From Microbacterium memoriense (GTDB lineage Bacteria; Actinomycetota; Actinomycetes; Actinomycetales; Microbacteriaceae): a DNA stretch of 64,000 bases. Below are positions 8,995 through 17,008 of the stretch, piece by piece. Every line of letters starts with the position of its first letter. Position 1 is the first letter of the stretch. Location: assembly GCF_025398275.1 (NCBI RefSeq), contig NZ_JAODOR010000003.1:1-64000 (forward strand). The letters run 5' to 3'. The notes under the pieces were generated by a model. It worked only from the letters and a program-made list of their open reading frames with translations. It did not search any database and was not told the origin of the DNA. Both the position numbers and the translations under genes were made by a program.

Positions 8995-9026
8995 GCGAGG
9001 GCCGGGGGAGCATCCCCGGCCCTCGC
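8995..9026 (+). terminator. Strong hairpin after adhE
   Basis: A perfect 13-bp stem, GCGAGGGCCGGGG against CCCCGGCCCTCGC, with a 6-nt loop, ends 48 bp after the adhE stop. A GC-rich stem without a long T run is common for actinobacterial terminators. Confidence 0.8.
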
Positions 9027-9125
9027 TTCATCGTGCCGCGGCTCGGGCGGCGTGGCCTGGTACGCGGGGCTGCATGCGTGAGGGGATGCGTCGCCCGCAC
9101 TGGTCGAGCACGGCGCCCTCTCTCC

Positions 9126-9170
9126 GGTGGTCGAGTGGCGCGCCGCAGGCGCGGGTGTACCGAGACCCCC
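9126..9170. repeat. Palindromic intergenic repeat, copy 1
   Basis: GGTGGTCGAG, then GCGCGCCGCAGGCGCG, then GTACCGAGACC forms an imperfect palindrome with a GC-rich inner stem. The same element recurs at 10210-10252 on the other side of the aldo/keto reductase gene. Similar GGTCTCG/CGAGACC elements are familiar REP-like repeats in Microbacteriaceae. Confidence 0.75.
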
Positions 9171-9177
9171 GCAACCG

Positions 9178-9183
9178 TACGCT
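9178..9183 (+). promoter_or_regulatory. -10 box TACGCT, leaderless start for the aldo/keto reductase
   Basis: TACGCT ends 6 nt before ATG 9190, so transcription should begin at or next to the start codon. No ribosome binding site is present, which fits. Confidence 0.5.
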
Positions 9184-9189
9184 GGCACT

Positions 9190-10173
9190 ATGAACCACAA
9201 CCCGCTCGGCCGTACCTCCCGCTCGGTCTCCGCCATCGGCCTCGGCACGTGGCAGCTCGGCGCCGATTGGGGTGACGTGAGCGAGGATGACGCGCTCACC
9301 GTGCTGGCGGCATCCGCCGACGCGGGCGTGACGCTCTTTGACACCGCTGACGTCTACGGCGACGGACGCAGTGAGCAGCTGATCGGTCGCTTCCTGGCGT
9401 CCCGTCCGGGCAACGGGATCACCGTGGCCACCAAGATGGGACGCCGCGTCGCGCAGGAGCCCGAGAACTATACGCCGGAGAACTTCCGCGCCTGGACCGA
9501 GCGCTCGCGCCGTAACCTCGGCGTGGACACGCTCGATCTCGTGCAGCTTCACTGCCCGCCGTCGGCCGTGATCGATGCTGACGCCACGTACGACGCACTC
9601 GACGAGCTGGTTGCCGACGGCGCGATCGCGGCGTACGGAGTGTCGGTCGAGACGTGCGCGCAAGCGCTGTCGGCGATCGCCCGTCCGAACGTGACGAACG
9701 TGCAGATCATCTTCAACCCGTTCCGGCTGAAGCCTCTCGACGAGGTGTTGCCGAAAGCGTTGGATGCCGGTGTCGCAATCTTCGCGCGCGTTCCGCTGGC
9801 CTCGGGCCTTCTGAGCGGCAAATACTCGGCCGCGACGACGTTCGCGGCGAACGACCACCGCGCGTACAACCGGCACGGCGAAGCGTTCGACCGCGGCGAG
9901 ACGTTCTCCGGCGTGGACTTCGAGACGGGCCTGCGCGCGGTGCAGGAGCTCGCCGCAGCGGTCCCCGAAGGTGTGACGCTGCCGGCGGCGACCCTCGCCT
10001 GGATCGCATCGCGCACGGGCGTCACGAGCGTGATCCCCGGTGCCCGGAACATCGCACAGGCCGAGTCGAACGCCGCCGCCGGCGAGATCGACGTCGACCT
10101 GTCCGGCTTCAACACCGCAGTGACCGACGTCTACGACCGCCTGCTGCGCACCGACATCCACCCGCATTGGTGA
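9190..10173 (+). CDS. Aldo/keto reductase
   Basis: A 327-residue (alpha/beta)8-barrel NADPH-dependent oxidoreductase. It opens with GRTSRSVSAIGLGTWQLGADW, followed by LFDTADVYGDGRSEQLIGR (catalytic Asp and Tyr), VATKMGRR (catalytic Lys) and LDLVQLHCPP (His). The coenzyme site near the end, SVIPGARN, is typical of the YdhF/AKR11-like families. Physiological substrate unknown; aldehyde or ketone detoxification is usual. The frame is open upstream to 9127, but ATG 9190 fits homolog N-termini and the -10 box. Copies of a palindromic repeat lie on both sides. Confidence 0.85.
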   Translation: MNHNPLGRTSRSVSAIGLGTWQLGADWGDVSEDDALTVLAASADAGVTLFDTADVYGDGRSEQLIGRFLASRPGNGITVATKMGRRVAQEPENYTPENFRAWTERSRRNLGVDTLDLVQLHCPPSAVIDADATYDALDELVADGAIAAYGVSVETCAQALSAIARPNVTNVQIIFNPFRLKPLDEVLPKALDAGVAIFARVPLASGLLSGKYSAATTFAANDHRAYNRHGEAFDRGETFSGVDFETGLRAVQELAAAVPEGVTLPAATLAWIASRTGVTSVIPGARNIAQAESNAAAGEIDVDLSGFNTAVTDVYDRLLRTDIHPHW

Positions 10174-10209
10174 ACCCTCGGCGCGTCTCGACTGCGGCTC
10201 CCGTACCCC

Positions 10210-10252
10210 GGTGGTCGAGTGCCGCGCCGCAGGCGCGGTGTACCGAGACCAC
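10210..10252. repeat. Palindromic intergenic repeat, copy 2
   Basis: GGTGGTCGAGTGCCGCGCC-GCA-GGCGCGG-TGTACCGAGACCAC: outer arms GTGGTC/GACCAC and inner arms CCGCGCC/GGCGCGG. Nearly identical to 9126-9170 apart from small changes in the inner stem. It may also end the aldo/keto reductase transcript. Confidence 0.75.
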
Positions 10253-10323
10253 GGTGAGCACATCGGCGCCTCGCCACCACTCCACCGCACCCGGCCCACC
10301 GGAAAACGCGCAACGATAGAAGA

Positions 10324-11208
10324 GTGAGCAAAGCGCCCTGGATCGTCACCGCGCTCGCCGCCCTCGGCGGTGTGGCGCTGGTCGCCGCGGTAGCGCTCGC
10401 CCCGCCGCCGAACGCGGAGGCCGCAGAGGCCCCTGTCGCCCCGGCCGCCTCGGCGACGGCCCCCGCCGACGATCCCGCATCCGGAGCCGTCATCGGCGCT
10501 CCCGAGAACACGACCGTCTACGACGTCGCGACCCTGACTCAGATCGACGTGTGGTCGGTCACTCCGGCAATGCCCGTCGACGATGACCCGTTCGGTGCGC
10601 TCACCGGCGAGCTTGCCCAACCGCTCGGAGCGGCGCCGATCTTCGCCGACCAGACGGGGGAGCCCATCGGGTACTTGCCTCGAGAGGCTGCCTACGGTGG
10701 CACGACCGTCCCGGTGATCGTGCACGATACGCACTGGGTCAAGGTCATGCTCGCGGGCCGGCAGGGCGTGCCGCCGAATGGGAACGCGGCGCAGACCGTC
10801 GGTTGGCTCCGGGTGGCGGATATCGAGCTACGCCCCGTCGCGGAGTACGTCGAAGTGCACCTTGCCGCGCACACGATCGACATCATCAGCGGTGCCGGAG
10901 CGGAGCGCGTCGCCGACGACTTCGCATGGGGCAAGCCGTCGACGCCGACCCCGGTCGGGCGCACGTTCGTGATGTGGACGACGGTGGTTCCCGAGTTCGC
11001 CTACACGCAGGGGCACGCGCTGACGTACCTCGGCGTGCAGTCGCCGGCGATGGCCGGGTTCGACGGGGGAGAGGCCGCCGTGACCGCGTTCCACTACTAC
11101 AAGGTGCGGTCGGGCGACGTCTCGTTCGGATGCATCTACCTGGATGCGGCCGCCACCGACCGCCTGGCCCAACTCCCGCCCGGCACGCCCGTGATCATCC
11201 ACCCGTGA
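10324..11208 (+). CDS. L,D-transpeptidase (YkuD) family protein with variant active-site motif
   Basis: A 294-residue exported protein. Residues 1-28 look like a signal peptide (VTALAALGGVALVAAVALA) followed by an Ala/Pro-rich spacer. The region after residue 70 resembles an SH3-like segment, and from about residue 180 the YkuD fold is visible (VEVHLAAHTIDIISG, GKPSTPTPVGRTF). Family enzymes make 3-3 peptide cross-links or anchor proteins through a cysteine in [ST]HGC; here the motif is SFGCIYL, so Cys and the upstream His (FHYYKV) remain but the motif His is Phe. Activity is therefore plausible but uncertain. GTG start; no strong ribosome binding site. Confidence 0.8.
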   Translation: MSKAPWIVTALAALGGVALVAAVALAPPPNAEAAEAPVAPAASATAPADDPASGAVIGAPENTTVYDVATLTQIDVWSVTPAMPVDDDPFGALTGELAQPLGAAPIFADQTGEPIGYLPREAAYGGTTVPVIVHDTHWVKVMLAGRQGVPPNGNAAQTVGWLRVADIELRPVAEYVEVHLAAHTIDIISGAGAERVADDFAWGKPSTPTPVGRTFVMWTTVVPEFAYTQGHALTYLGVQSPAMAGFDGGEAAVTAFHYYKVRSGDVSFGCIYLDAAATDRLAQLPPGTPVIIHP

Positions 11209-11349
11209 TCGGGCCTTGGCGCTCAAGCGCGAGCCGCAGCATCTTCGGCCGGTGGCTCCCATCCACTCGAGTACTCCGTGCCTGACCTGGCGCACAGGTG
11301 TGATGTCGCCCGCAGAGACACGATCAAGAGTGATGAATCCGCGCGCCGC

Positions 11350-11355
11350 TACGCT
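11350..11355 (+). promoter_or_regulatory. -10 box TACGCT, leaderless start for the DUF1905 gene
   Basis: TACGCT ends 6 nt before ATG 11362 and supports that start over earlier in-frame codons. Confidence 0.5.
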
Positions 11356-11361
11356 GTGCGC

Positions 11362-11658
11362 ATGCATCTGGAGTTCGAGGGCGAGGTCTTCCGCTGGTCT
11401 GCGCGCCGTGAAGACATCTATCTTGCGGAGGTTCCGCACGATATCAGTGCGATGATCCGGCAGATCCCGCGTCCGATGCGCGGGTTCGGCTCGGTCCGTG
11501 TTGCTGTCGCGGTCGGCGGCTCCGAATGGCGCACGTCACTCTTCCCCGACGCGGCGAGGGGTGTCTACGTTCTCCCACTCAAAAAGACCGTCCGGGACGC
11601 TGAGGCCATTGCCGCGGGTGATTCGATCGTCGTGCGGATCGACGTTCTGGATGCCTAG
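11362..11658 (+). CDS. DUF1905 domain protein
   Basis: A 98-residue protein that is essentially one DUF1905 domain: LEFEGEVFRWSARREDIYLA, then a VPHDISAMI stretch and GFGSVRVAVAVGGSEWRTSLFP, ending in VRIDVLDA. The domain is a small beta-barrel of unknown function, often fused to YdeI/OmpD-associated domains; here it stands alone. No membrane segment or catalytic motif is seen. The start at 11362 gives full domain coverage and fits the -10 box just upstream. Confidence 0.75.
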   Translation: MHLEFEGEVFRWSARREDIYLAEVPHDISAMIRQIPRPMRGFGSVRVAVAVGGSEWRTSLFPDAARGVYVLPLKKTVRDAEAIAAGDSIVVRIDVLDA

Positions 11659-11777
11659 GGTGTCGCCGGCTCGCTCAATTCTCACATGAGCAGGGCATTC
11701 TCATCGGGCGACGACGGTCAGGGGCGGGCTGTGGATAGACACAGGCGTGCAGGCAGGAGTGTCAATACTCTCCTCAT

Positions 11778-12530
11778 ATGTGGGTGGTTTGGTTTCTGAT
11801 AGCGGCGATCGGCCTGTTGATCGGGTGCGGCGGGGCTGTGGAGTATCGCCGACGCAGTGCTGGTCACGCCCTCGCAGGCTTCGGACCGCGACTATCTGCG
11901 GGTGGGACCGCAGCGCCGTCGCTGACAATGTCGCGTAGCGGACACCGTGTCTATTCGGTACCCGCCGAAGTGCGAACAGGCGTGGTGGCGGCAGGCATTG
12001 CAGGAGCGTTCGTGATGACAGTAGTCATCATCGGGACGTCGTTAGGTGCGTCGTCCACCTCGCCGGCGCTGCTGCTGGTCGCGGCATACCTCTATCTGGC
12101 GATCATCTCAGTGGCGCTCACGGTGATCGACATGTCGACGCACCGCCTTCCCAACCGGATCGTTCTGCCGGCCTACGGCGTTTTCGGTGCGGCCTTCGTT
12201 GCTGTGTGCGTCATGGGCGAGCCCTGGCAATCGGCGCTGCGGGCGGGAGCATGTGGTGCGCTCTACTTTGCGTTTCTGTGCGCGCTTCGGGCGCTTTCAG
12301 CGCGAGGAATGGGCGGTGGGGACGTCAAGCTCGCGGGTGCGCTCGGAATGGCGCTGGGGTGGATGGGATGGGGTGCATTCGCGCTCGGGGTTGTCTCCGC
12401 TTTCGTTCTGGGAGGACTCGCGGCGACGATTCTGCTCGCGTTGCGACGTGGTTCAGGTCGCACCCGAATTCCCTTCGGCCCGTACTTGCTCGCCGGAGCG
12501 TGGATAGGGATTCATGTTGCGGTTCGCTGA
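11778..12530 (+). CDS. A24 prepilin peptidase without methyltransferase domain
   Basis: A 250-residue multi-pass membrane protein. The two catalytic aspartates are visible: VIDMSTHRLPN after the third helix and GMGGGDVKLAGALG, the hallmark of type IV prepilin and FlaK/TadV peptidases. The N-terminal zinc/methyltransferase domain of PilD is absent, as in TadV-like enzymes. It would cleave class III signal peptides of pilin-like substrates in the membrane. No pilin, ATPase or secretin gene is near, so its substrates are encoded elsewhere. Start ATG 11778; no clear ribosome binding site. Confidence 0.85.
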   Translation: MWVVWFLIAAIGLLIGCGGAVEYRRRSAGHALAGFGPRLSAGGTAAPSLTMSRSGHRVYSVPAEVRTGVVAAGIAGAFVMTVVIIGTSLGASSTSPALLLVAAYLYLAIISVALTVIDMSTHRLPNRIVLPAYGVFGAAFVAVCVMGEPWQSALRAGACGALYFAFLCALRALSARGMGGGDVKLAGALGMALGWMGWGAFALGVVSAFVLGGLAATILLALRRGSGRTRIPFGPYLLAGAWIGIHVAVR

Positions 12531-12574
12531 AGGAGTGACCTGTCAAGGCCCCACTCGATGTCGGTGGTCGCGCA

Positions 12575-12580
12575 TATTCT
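12575..12580 (+). promoter_or_regulatory. -10 box TATTCT, leaderless start for the YihY-like gene
   Basis: TATTCT ends 7 nt before ATG 12588 and favours that codon over the in-frame ATG at 12558. Confidence 0.5.
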
Positions 12581-12587
12581 GGGCGGC

Positions 12588-13583
12588 ATGAACATCGCGC
12601 GTCTCATCGCCTGGGCACTGACCCTGGTTCCGGTTCGCGCGTTCCTCCGGTACAGCGAGCGGCGCGGTCCGGTCCTCGCCGACAGCGTCACCTACCGCAC
12701 GCTGTTCAGCGTGTTCGCCGGCGTGCTGCTGGGCTTCTCGGCGGCGGCACTGTGGCTCAGCGGAAACCCGGCTGCGTGGAGCGCGTTGGTCGACGCGGTC
12801 GACAGCGCCATCCCCGGGCTCGTGGGCGAGGGCGGCCTCATCGACCTCGATGAGATCACGGCGCCCGCGGGGCTTTCCGTCGCCGGCATCCTGGCGCTCG
12901 TCGGTCTGATCGGTGCGGCGATCGGCGCGATCGGGTCGCTCCGCACCGCGATGCGCGCGATCTGCGACCAGCTGACCGATGACGTCCTCTTCATCTGGGT
13001 GCTGCTGCGCAACCTCGCTCTCGCGATCGGCGCAGGCGGAGCCCTGGCCGCCTCGGCGGTCGTCACGGTGCTCGGCACGGCGGGGCTCAGCACGGTCGCC
13101 TCGTGGCTCGGCGTCGCGAGCGATGACCCCCTCGTCACGTGGGGGAGTCGGATCTTCGCGATCGTCGTGACGTTCGCGTTGGATGCCGTCGCCATCGCGG
13201 TGCTGTTCCGCACGCTCTCGGGTGTCCGGGCCCCGGCCCGTGCGCTGTGGACGGGTGCGCTCCTCGGCGCCGTCGGACTGACCGTGCTGCAACAGCTGTC
13301 GGGCCTCTTTCTCGGTGGGGCAGCATCCAACCCCCTGCTCGCATCGTTCGGTGCGTTGATCGCGCTGCTCATCTGGTTCAATCTGTCGGCGCAGGTGATC
13401 CTCATCGCCACGGCGTACATCATGACGCTCGTCGAAGAGCGCGACGACCGTGTGCGCGCGCGGTTCGGCGCGACGACGTTCGCGCAGCGCCGCGTGCGCC
13501 GGGCGGAGGATGCCGTCCGTGTCACGACGGCCGAGCTCTCCGCGGCGCGCGCAGCCGAGGATCGGGAGCGAACGGGGACATGA
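12588..13583 (+). CDS. YihY/BrkB family inner membrane protein
   Basis: A 331-residue protein with six predicted transmembrane helices and the YihY/BrkB pattern: YSERRGPVLADSVTYRTLFSV near residue 20, repeated small-residue helices, and the conserved end FNLSAQVILIATAY followed by a charged cytoplasmic tail (about 55 residues, Arg/Ala/Glu-rich). The family was once annotated as RNase BN, which is wrong; its function is not established. A start at 12588 removes ten extra N-terminal residues and fits the -10 box. It is probably transcribed alone. Confidence 0.8.
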   Translation: MNIARLIAWALTLVPVRAFLRYSERRGPVLADSVTYRTLFSVFAGVLLGFSAAALWLSGNPAAWSALVDAVDSAIPGLVGEGGLIDLDEITAPAGLSVAGILALVGLIGAAIGAIGSLRTAMRAICDQLTDDVLFIWVLLRNLALAIGAGGALAASAVVTVLGTAGLSTVASWLGVASDDPLVTWGSRIFAIVVTFALDAVAIAVLFRTLSGVRAPARALWTGALLGAVGLTVLQQLSGLFLGGAASNPLLASFGALIALLIWFNLSAQVILIATAYIMTLVEERDDRVRARFGATTFAQRRVRRAEDAVRVTTAELSAARAAEDRERTGT

Positions 13584-13644
13584 CGCGCGGGTAATCCCTG
13601 TGTTACAACCGGCGTTCTGGTGTGCACCGAGTCCGGCGGGGCAT

Positions 13645-13650
13645 TAGCGT
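13645..13650 (+). promoter_or_regulatory. -10 box TAGCGT, leaderless start for glgP
   Basis: TAGCGT ends 6 nt before GTG 13657; no ribosome binding site is present. Confidence 0.5.
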
Positions 13651-13656
13651 GGGACC

Positions 13657-16191
13657 GTGTCAGAACATGAACCTGTAACCGGTCCCAGTTCCACTGCTGC
13701 GGCAGCCTCTCACCCGCTTCAGGCGACCCACCCGTTGGCGCTCGCGCCGGTCGCGGGACCCGCCAGCACGGTCGACGGCTTCGTGCGTCAGTTCCTGCGC
13801 AACCTCAATTACGAGCGTGGCGTACCGCTGTCGGCCGCCAGCGCGAACGACCGGTACTTCGCGTTCGCGATGACGGTGCGCGACTACCTCATGGCGCGAT
13901 GGCTGGAAGACCTCCGCCGCCAGCGCGTCGCGCAGGTCAAGGGCGTCTGCTACCTCTCGGCGGAGTACCTCCTCGGCCGCCAGCTCGACAACAACCTGCT
14001 CGCGAGCGGCCTGACCTCGATCGCCACGACCGCGATGGCGGAGTGCGGCATCGACATCGAGGACCTCCGCGCGGCGGAAGTCGAGCCCGGCCTCGGCAAC
14101 GGCGGACTCGGGCGCCTCGCCGCCTGCTTCATCGACTCGCTCGCCACGATGGGTGTCCCCAACATCGGCTACGGCATCCGCTACGAGTACGGAATCTTCC
14201 GGCAGACGTTCCAGGACGGCCAGCAGATCGAGCAGCCCGACTCGTGGCTCACGATGGGTTCACCCTGGGAGTTCCCGCACCCCGAGGCCGCCCAGCCCGT
14301 CTCGTTCGGCGGCTACACCGAGCACTACGACGACGAGGGCACGGAACGCAGCCGCTGGATTCCGGCGTGGAACGTGCTGGCGATCCCGTACAACTACATG
14401 GTCCCCGGCTACCAGAACGGCCGCGTCAACACGCTCCGCCTCTGGAGTGCAGAAGCCACCAACCGGTTCGACCTGCGCGTCTTCAACGCGGGCGACTATG
14501 CCGAGGCCGTCCGGTCGCAGACCTTCGCGGAGAACATTTCGAAGGTGCTCTATCCCGAGGACTCCACCCCGCAGGGCAAGGAGTTGCGACTTCAGCAGCA
14601 GTACTTCTTCGTCGCGGCATCCATCAAAGACTTCTTCGACCACCAGCTGGCGCCGGACTTCGACCTCGCCAACCTGCCCGACCGCGTCATCTTCCAGCTG
14701 AACGACACGCATCCCGTCATCGGTGTGCCCGAGTTCATGCGCGTGCTCCTCGACGAGAAGAAGCTCGACTGGGATGAGGCGTGGGCGATCACGCAGCAGT
14801 GCTTCGCCTACACGTGCCACACGCTGTTGCCGGAAGCGCTCGAAGTCTGGTCGGTCGACCTGCTCGGCCGACTCCTGCCGCGGCACCTCGAGATCATCTA
14901 CCGCATCAACGACGAGTTCTTGGATGCCGTGCGCGAGCGCTTCGGCGATGACGAAATGCGCCTCCGCAACATGTCGATCATCAGCGAGTTCCCTGAGCGG
15001 TCGGTGCGCATGGCCTTCCTCGCCACGGTCGCCGGCGCGAAGGTCAACGGCGTCGCGGAGCTGCACTCGCAGCTCCTGCGGGACAAGGTCCTGCCCGACT
15101 TCAACGAGTTCTACCCGGGCAAGTTCACCAACGTCACGAACGGCATCACCCCGCGCCGTTTCATCCGGCTCGCGAACCCGGGTCTGTCCGACCTCATCAC
15201 CGAGGCGATCGGCACCGGCTGGCTCACCGACCTCGAGCGACTGCGCGAACTGGAAGCCTCCGCTGAGGACCCGCTCTTCCGCGAGGCATTCGCCTCGGTG
15301 AAGGCGGCCAACAAGCGGCACCTGAACGACGTGCTGCTGGTCCGCGACGGGTTCACCGTCAGCGACGGCCACATGCTCGACGTCATGGTCAAGCGGTTGC
15401 ACGAGTACAAGCGCCAGATGCTGAAGGTGCTCCACATCGTCACGCAGTACGAGAGCATCATCTCAGGGCGGGTGGCGGCATCCGACATCCAGCCGCGCAC
15501 GTTCATCTTCGGCGCGAAGGCGGCGCCGGGCTACGCGATGGCCAAACGCATCATCCACCTCATCAACGCCGTCGGCTCGGTCGTCAACGACGACCCGCGC
15601 GTCGAGGGACGGTTGAAGGTGCTGTTCCCGCCGAACTACAACGTGACGCTCGCGGAACGGCTGATTCCGGCGGCGGACCTGTCCGAGCAGATCTCGCTCG
15701 CGGGCAAGGAAGCATCCGGCACGGGCAACATGAAGTTCGCCCTCAACGGTGCGCTCACGATCGGGACGGACGATGGCGCGAACGTCGAGATCCGCCGGCT
15801 CGTCGGCGACGACAACTTCTTCCTCTTCGGGATGAGCGAGCCCGAAGTCGAGGCGCTGTGGGCGCGCGGTTACAAGCCGGCCGACTTCTACCAGGGCGAT
15901 GAGAGCCTGCGCCGCGCGATCGATCTGATCGCCTCGGGTGCCTTCTCCGGCGGCGACAAGAGCGTCTTCGAGCCGATCGTGTCGAACCTGCTCTACGACG
16001 ACCGCTTCATGGTCCTGGCCGACTACTCGACCTACATCGCGGCGCAGGAGAAGGTCGACGCCGCGTACGCCGATCAGGATGCGTGGACCCACGCGGCGAT
16101 CCTCAACGTCGCCCGCAGCGGATTCTTCTCGTCCGACCGGTCGATGCGCGACTACATCGACCGCATCTGGCACGCCCAGCCCCTGCGCTGA
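13657..16191 (+). CDS. glgP: Glycogen/starch/alpha-glucan phosphorylase
   Basis: An 844-residue GT35 phosphorylase of the standard bacterial length. Visible hallmarks are YLSAEYLLGRQLDNNL, the glycine-rich EPGLGNGGLGRLAACFIDS, PEALEVWSVDLLGRLLPRH and the pyridoxal-phosphate lysine motif EASGTGNMKFALNGALTIGT. It releases glucose-1-phosphate from alpha-1,4-glucans using phosphate, with pyridoxal phosphate as cofactor, in the cytoplasm. The N-terminal 40 residues (Ser/Thr/Ala/Pro-rich) are an extension of no known role. It is a single gene ended by a strong hairpin; no other glycogen genes lie nearby. Confidence 0.95.
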   Translation: MSEHEPVTGPSSTAAAASHPLQATHPLALAPVAGPASTVDGFVRQFLRNLNYERGVPLSAASANDRYFAFAMTVRDYLMARWLEDLRRQRVAQVKGVCYLSAEYLLGRQLDNNLLASGLTSIATTAMAECGIDIEDLRAAEVEPGLGNGGLGRLAACFIDSLATMGVPNIGYGIRYEYGIFRQTFQDGQQIEQPDSWLTMGSPWEFPHPEAAQPVSFGGYTEHYDDEGTERSRWIPAWNVLAIPYNYMVPGYQNGRVNTLRLWSAEATNRFDLRVFNAGDYAEAVRSQTFAENISKVLYPEDSTPQGKELRLQQQYFFVAASIKDFFDHQLAPDFDLANLPDRVIFQLNDTHPVIGVPEFMRVLLDEKKLDWDEAWAITQQCFAYTCHTLLPEALEVWSVDLLGRLLPRHLEIIYRINDEFLDAVRERFGDDEMRLRNMSIISEFPERSVRMAFLATVAGAKVNGVAELHSQLLRDKVLPDFNEFYPGKFTNVTNGITPRRFIRLANPGLSDLITEAIGTGWLTDLERLRELEASAEDPLFREAFASVKAANKRHLNDVLLVRDGFTVSDGHMLDVMVKRLHEYKRQMLKVLHIVTQYESIISGRVAASDIQPRTFIFGAKAAPGYAMAKRIIHLINAVGSVVNDDPRVEGRLKVLFPPNYNVTLAERLIPAADLSEQISLAGKEASGTGNMKFALNGALTIGTDDGANVEIRRLVGDDNFFLFGMSEPEVEALWARGYKPADFYQGDESLRRAIDLIASGAFSGGDKSVFEPIVSNLLYDDRFMVLADYSTYIAAQEKVDAAYADQDAWTHAAILNVARSGFFSSDRSMRDYIDRIWHAQPLR

Positions 16192-16197
16192 GCTTCC

Positions 16198-16247
16198 GTG
16201 GGCGCAGATCGTCGCTTCCCCGACGGGAAGCATCCATCTGCGCCCAC
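16198..16247. terminator. Bidirectional hairpin between glgP and the amidotransferase gene
   Basis: The outer 12-bp stem GTGGGCGCAGAT/ATCTGCGCCCAC encloses a second stem GCTTCCC/GGGAAGC. It sits between convergent genes and should stop transcription from both sides. Confidence 0.8.
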
Positions 16248-16264
16248 TGAATCGCGCCAGCGGG

Positions 16265-16996
16265 TCAGCGGCCGTAGCGCTCGGTGAACCGGCGGAGGAT
16301 CGAGCCGGTGTGCACGACCGGGAGCCGCCGGACGGCCTCGAGCGTGGCATCCAGTTCGCCCTCGCCGAAGTAGCCGTGCCCGGCATACACGCGGATGCGG
16401 GTCGATATCCCCTCGACATCGCACTCCGGGTGGAACTGGGTCGCGTAGACGTTCTGACCGACCCGGAACATCTGGACTGGGCATCCGTCGCCACGCACCA
16501 AGAGCGTCGCCGACGGTGGCAGGACGGTGATCGCTTCTTTATGACCGACGAACGCGGCGAAGGTCTCCGGCATCCCGGCGAGAACCGGATCGGCGGCGCC
16601 CTCGGGTGTCAGCGCCACATCGATGACACTGATCGGCTCGCGAAACGTGCCGTCGATCACCGCGCCCTGGTGCGTGCCGAGGGTACCGACGCCGTAACAC
16701 GCGCCGAAGAACGGGAAGTCGCGCGCGACGACGTCATCCAGCAGTGACGCGAACTCGGCTTCGACCCGGCGCTGCACTGCGGATTTCTTCTCGGGCGGGT
16801 CCGAGGCGTTGAACGGTCCGCCCCCGACGAAGATCCCGGAGTAGTCGTCGAGATCGATGGCGCCGAGCGGACCGGCTTCCATCCGTACGCGAACGAGATC
16901 GCGGGACGCGAGACCGGTGAATCGCTGAAACAGCGCGTACTCGTCGTCGGCGGGGCGATCTTCGGCGCGGGTGGCCAGGAGCAGGAAGGGCTTCAT
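16265..16996 (-). CDS. Class I glutamine amidotransferase-like protein
   Basis: A 243-residue protein built from one GATase-1 domain. The nucleophile elbow is FFGACYGVGTLG (Cys), and the His-Glu pair is in ATQFHPECD, so the triad is complete. An early GIFVGGGPFN forms the oxyanion region. Stand-alone proteins of this family are related to the GMP synthase amidotransferase domain and to gamma-glutamyl-polyamine or peptide hydrolases; the partner or substrate cannot be assigned. Start at ATG 16996 with an in-frame GTG six bases earlier; a TAGACT box lies 9 nt upstream of the ATG. Confidence 0.8.
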   Translation of the reverse strand: MKPFLLLATRAEDRPADDEYALFQRFTGLASRDLVRVRMEAGPLGAIDLDDYSGIFVGGGPFNASDPPEKKSAVQRRVEAEFASLLDDVVARDFPFFGACYGVGTLGTHQGAVIDGTFREPISVIDVALTPEGAADPVLAGMPETFAAFVGHKEAITVLPPSATLLVRGDGCPVQMFRVGQNVYATQFHPECDVEGISTRIRVYAGHGYFGEGELDATLEAVRRLPVVHTGSILRRFTERYGR

Positions 16997-17008
16997 CGGC
17001 ACCCGAGT

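Noticed and set aside
6090..9344. Long open frame antisense to adhE
   Set aside because: Rich in Arg, His and Asp as expected for a mirror of a GC-rich gene; no domain seen.
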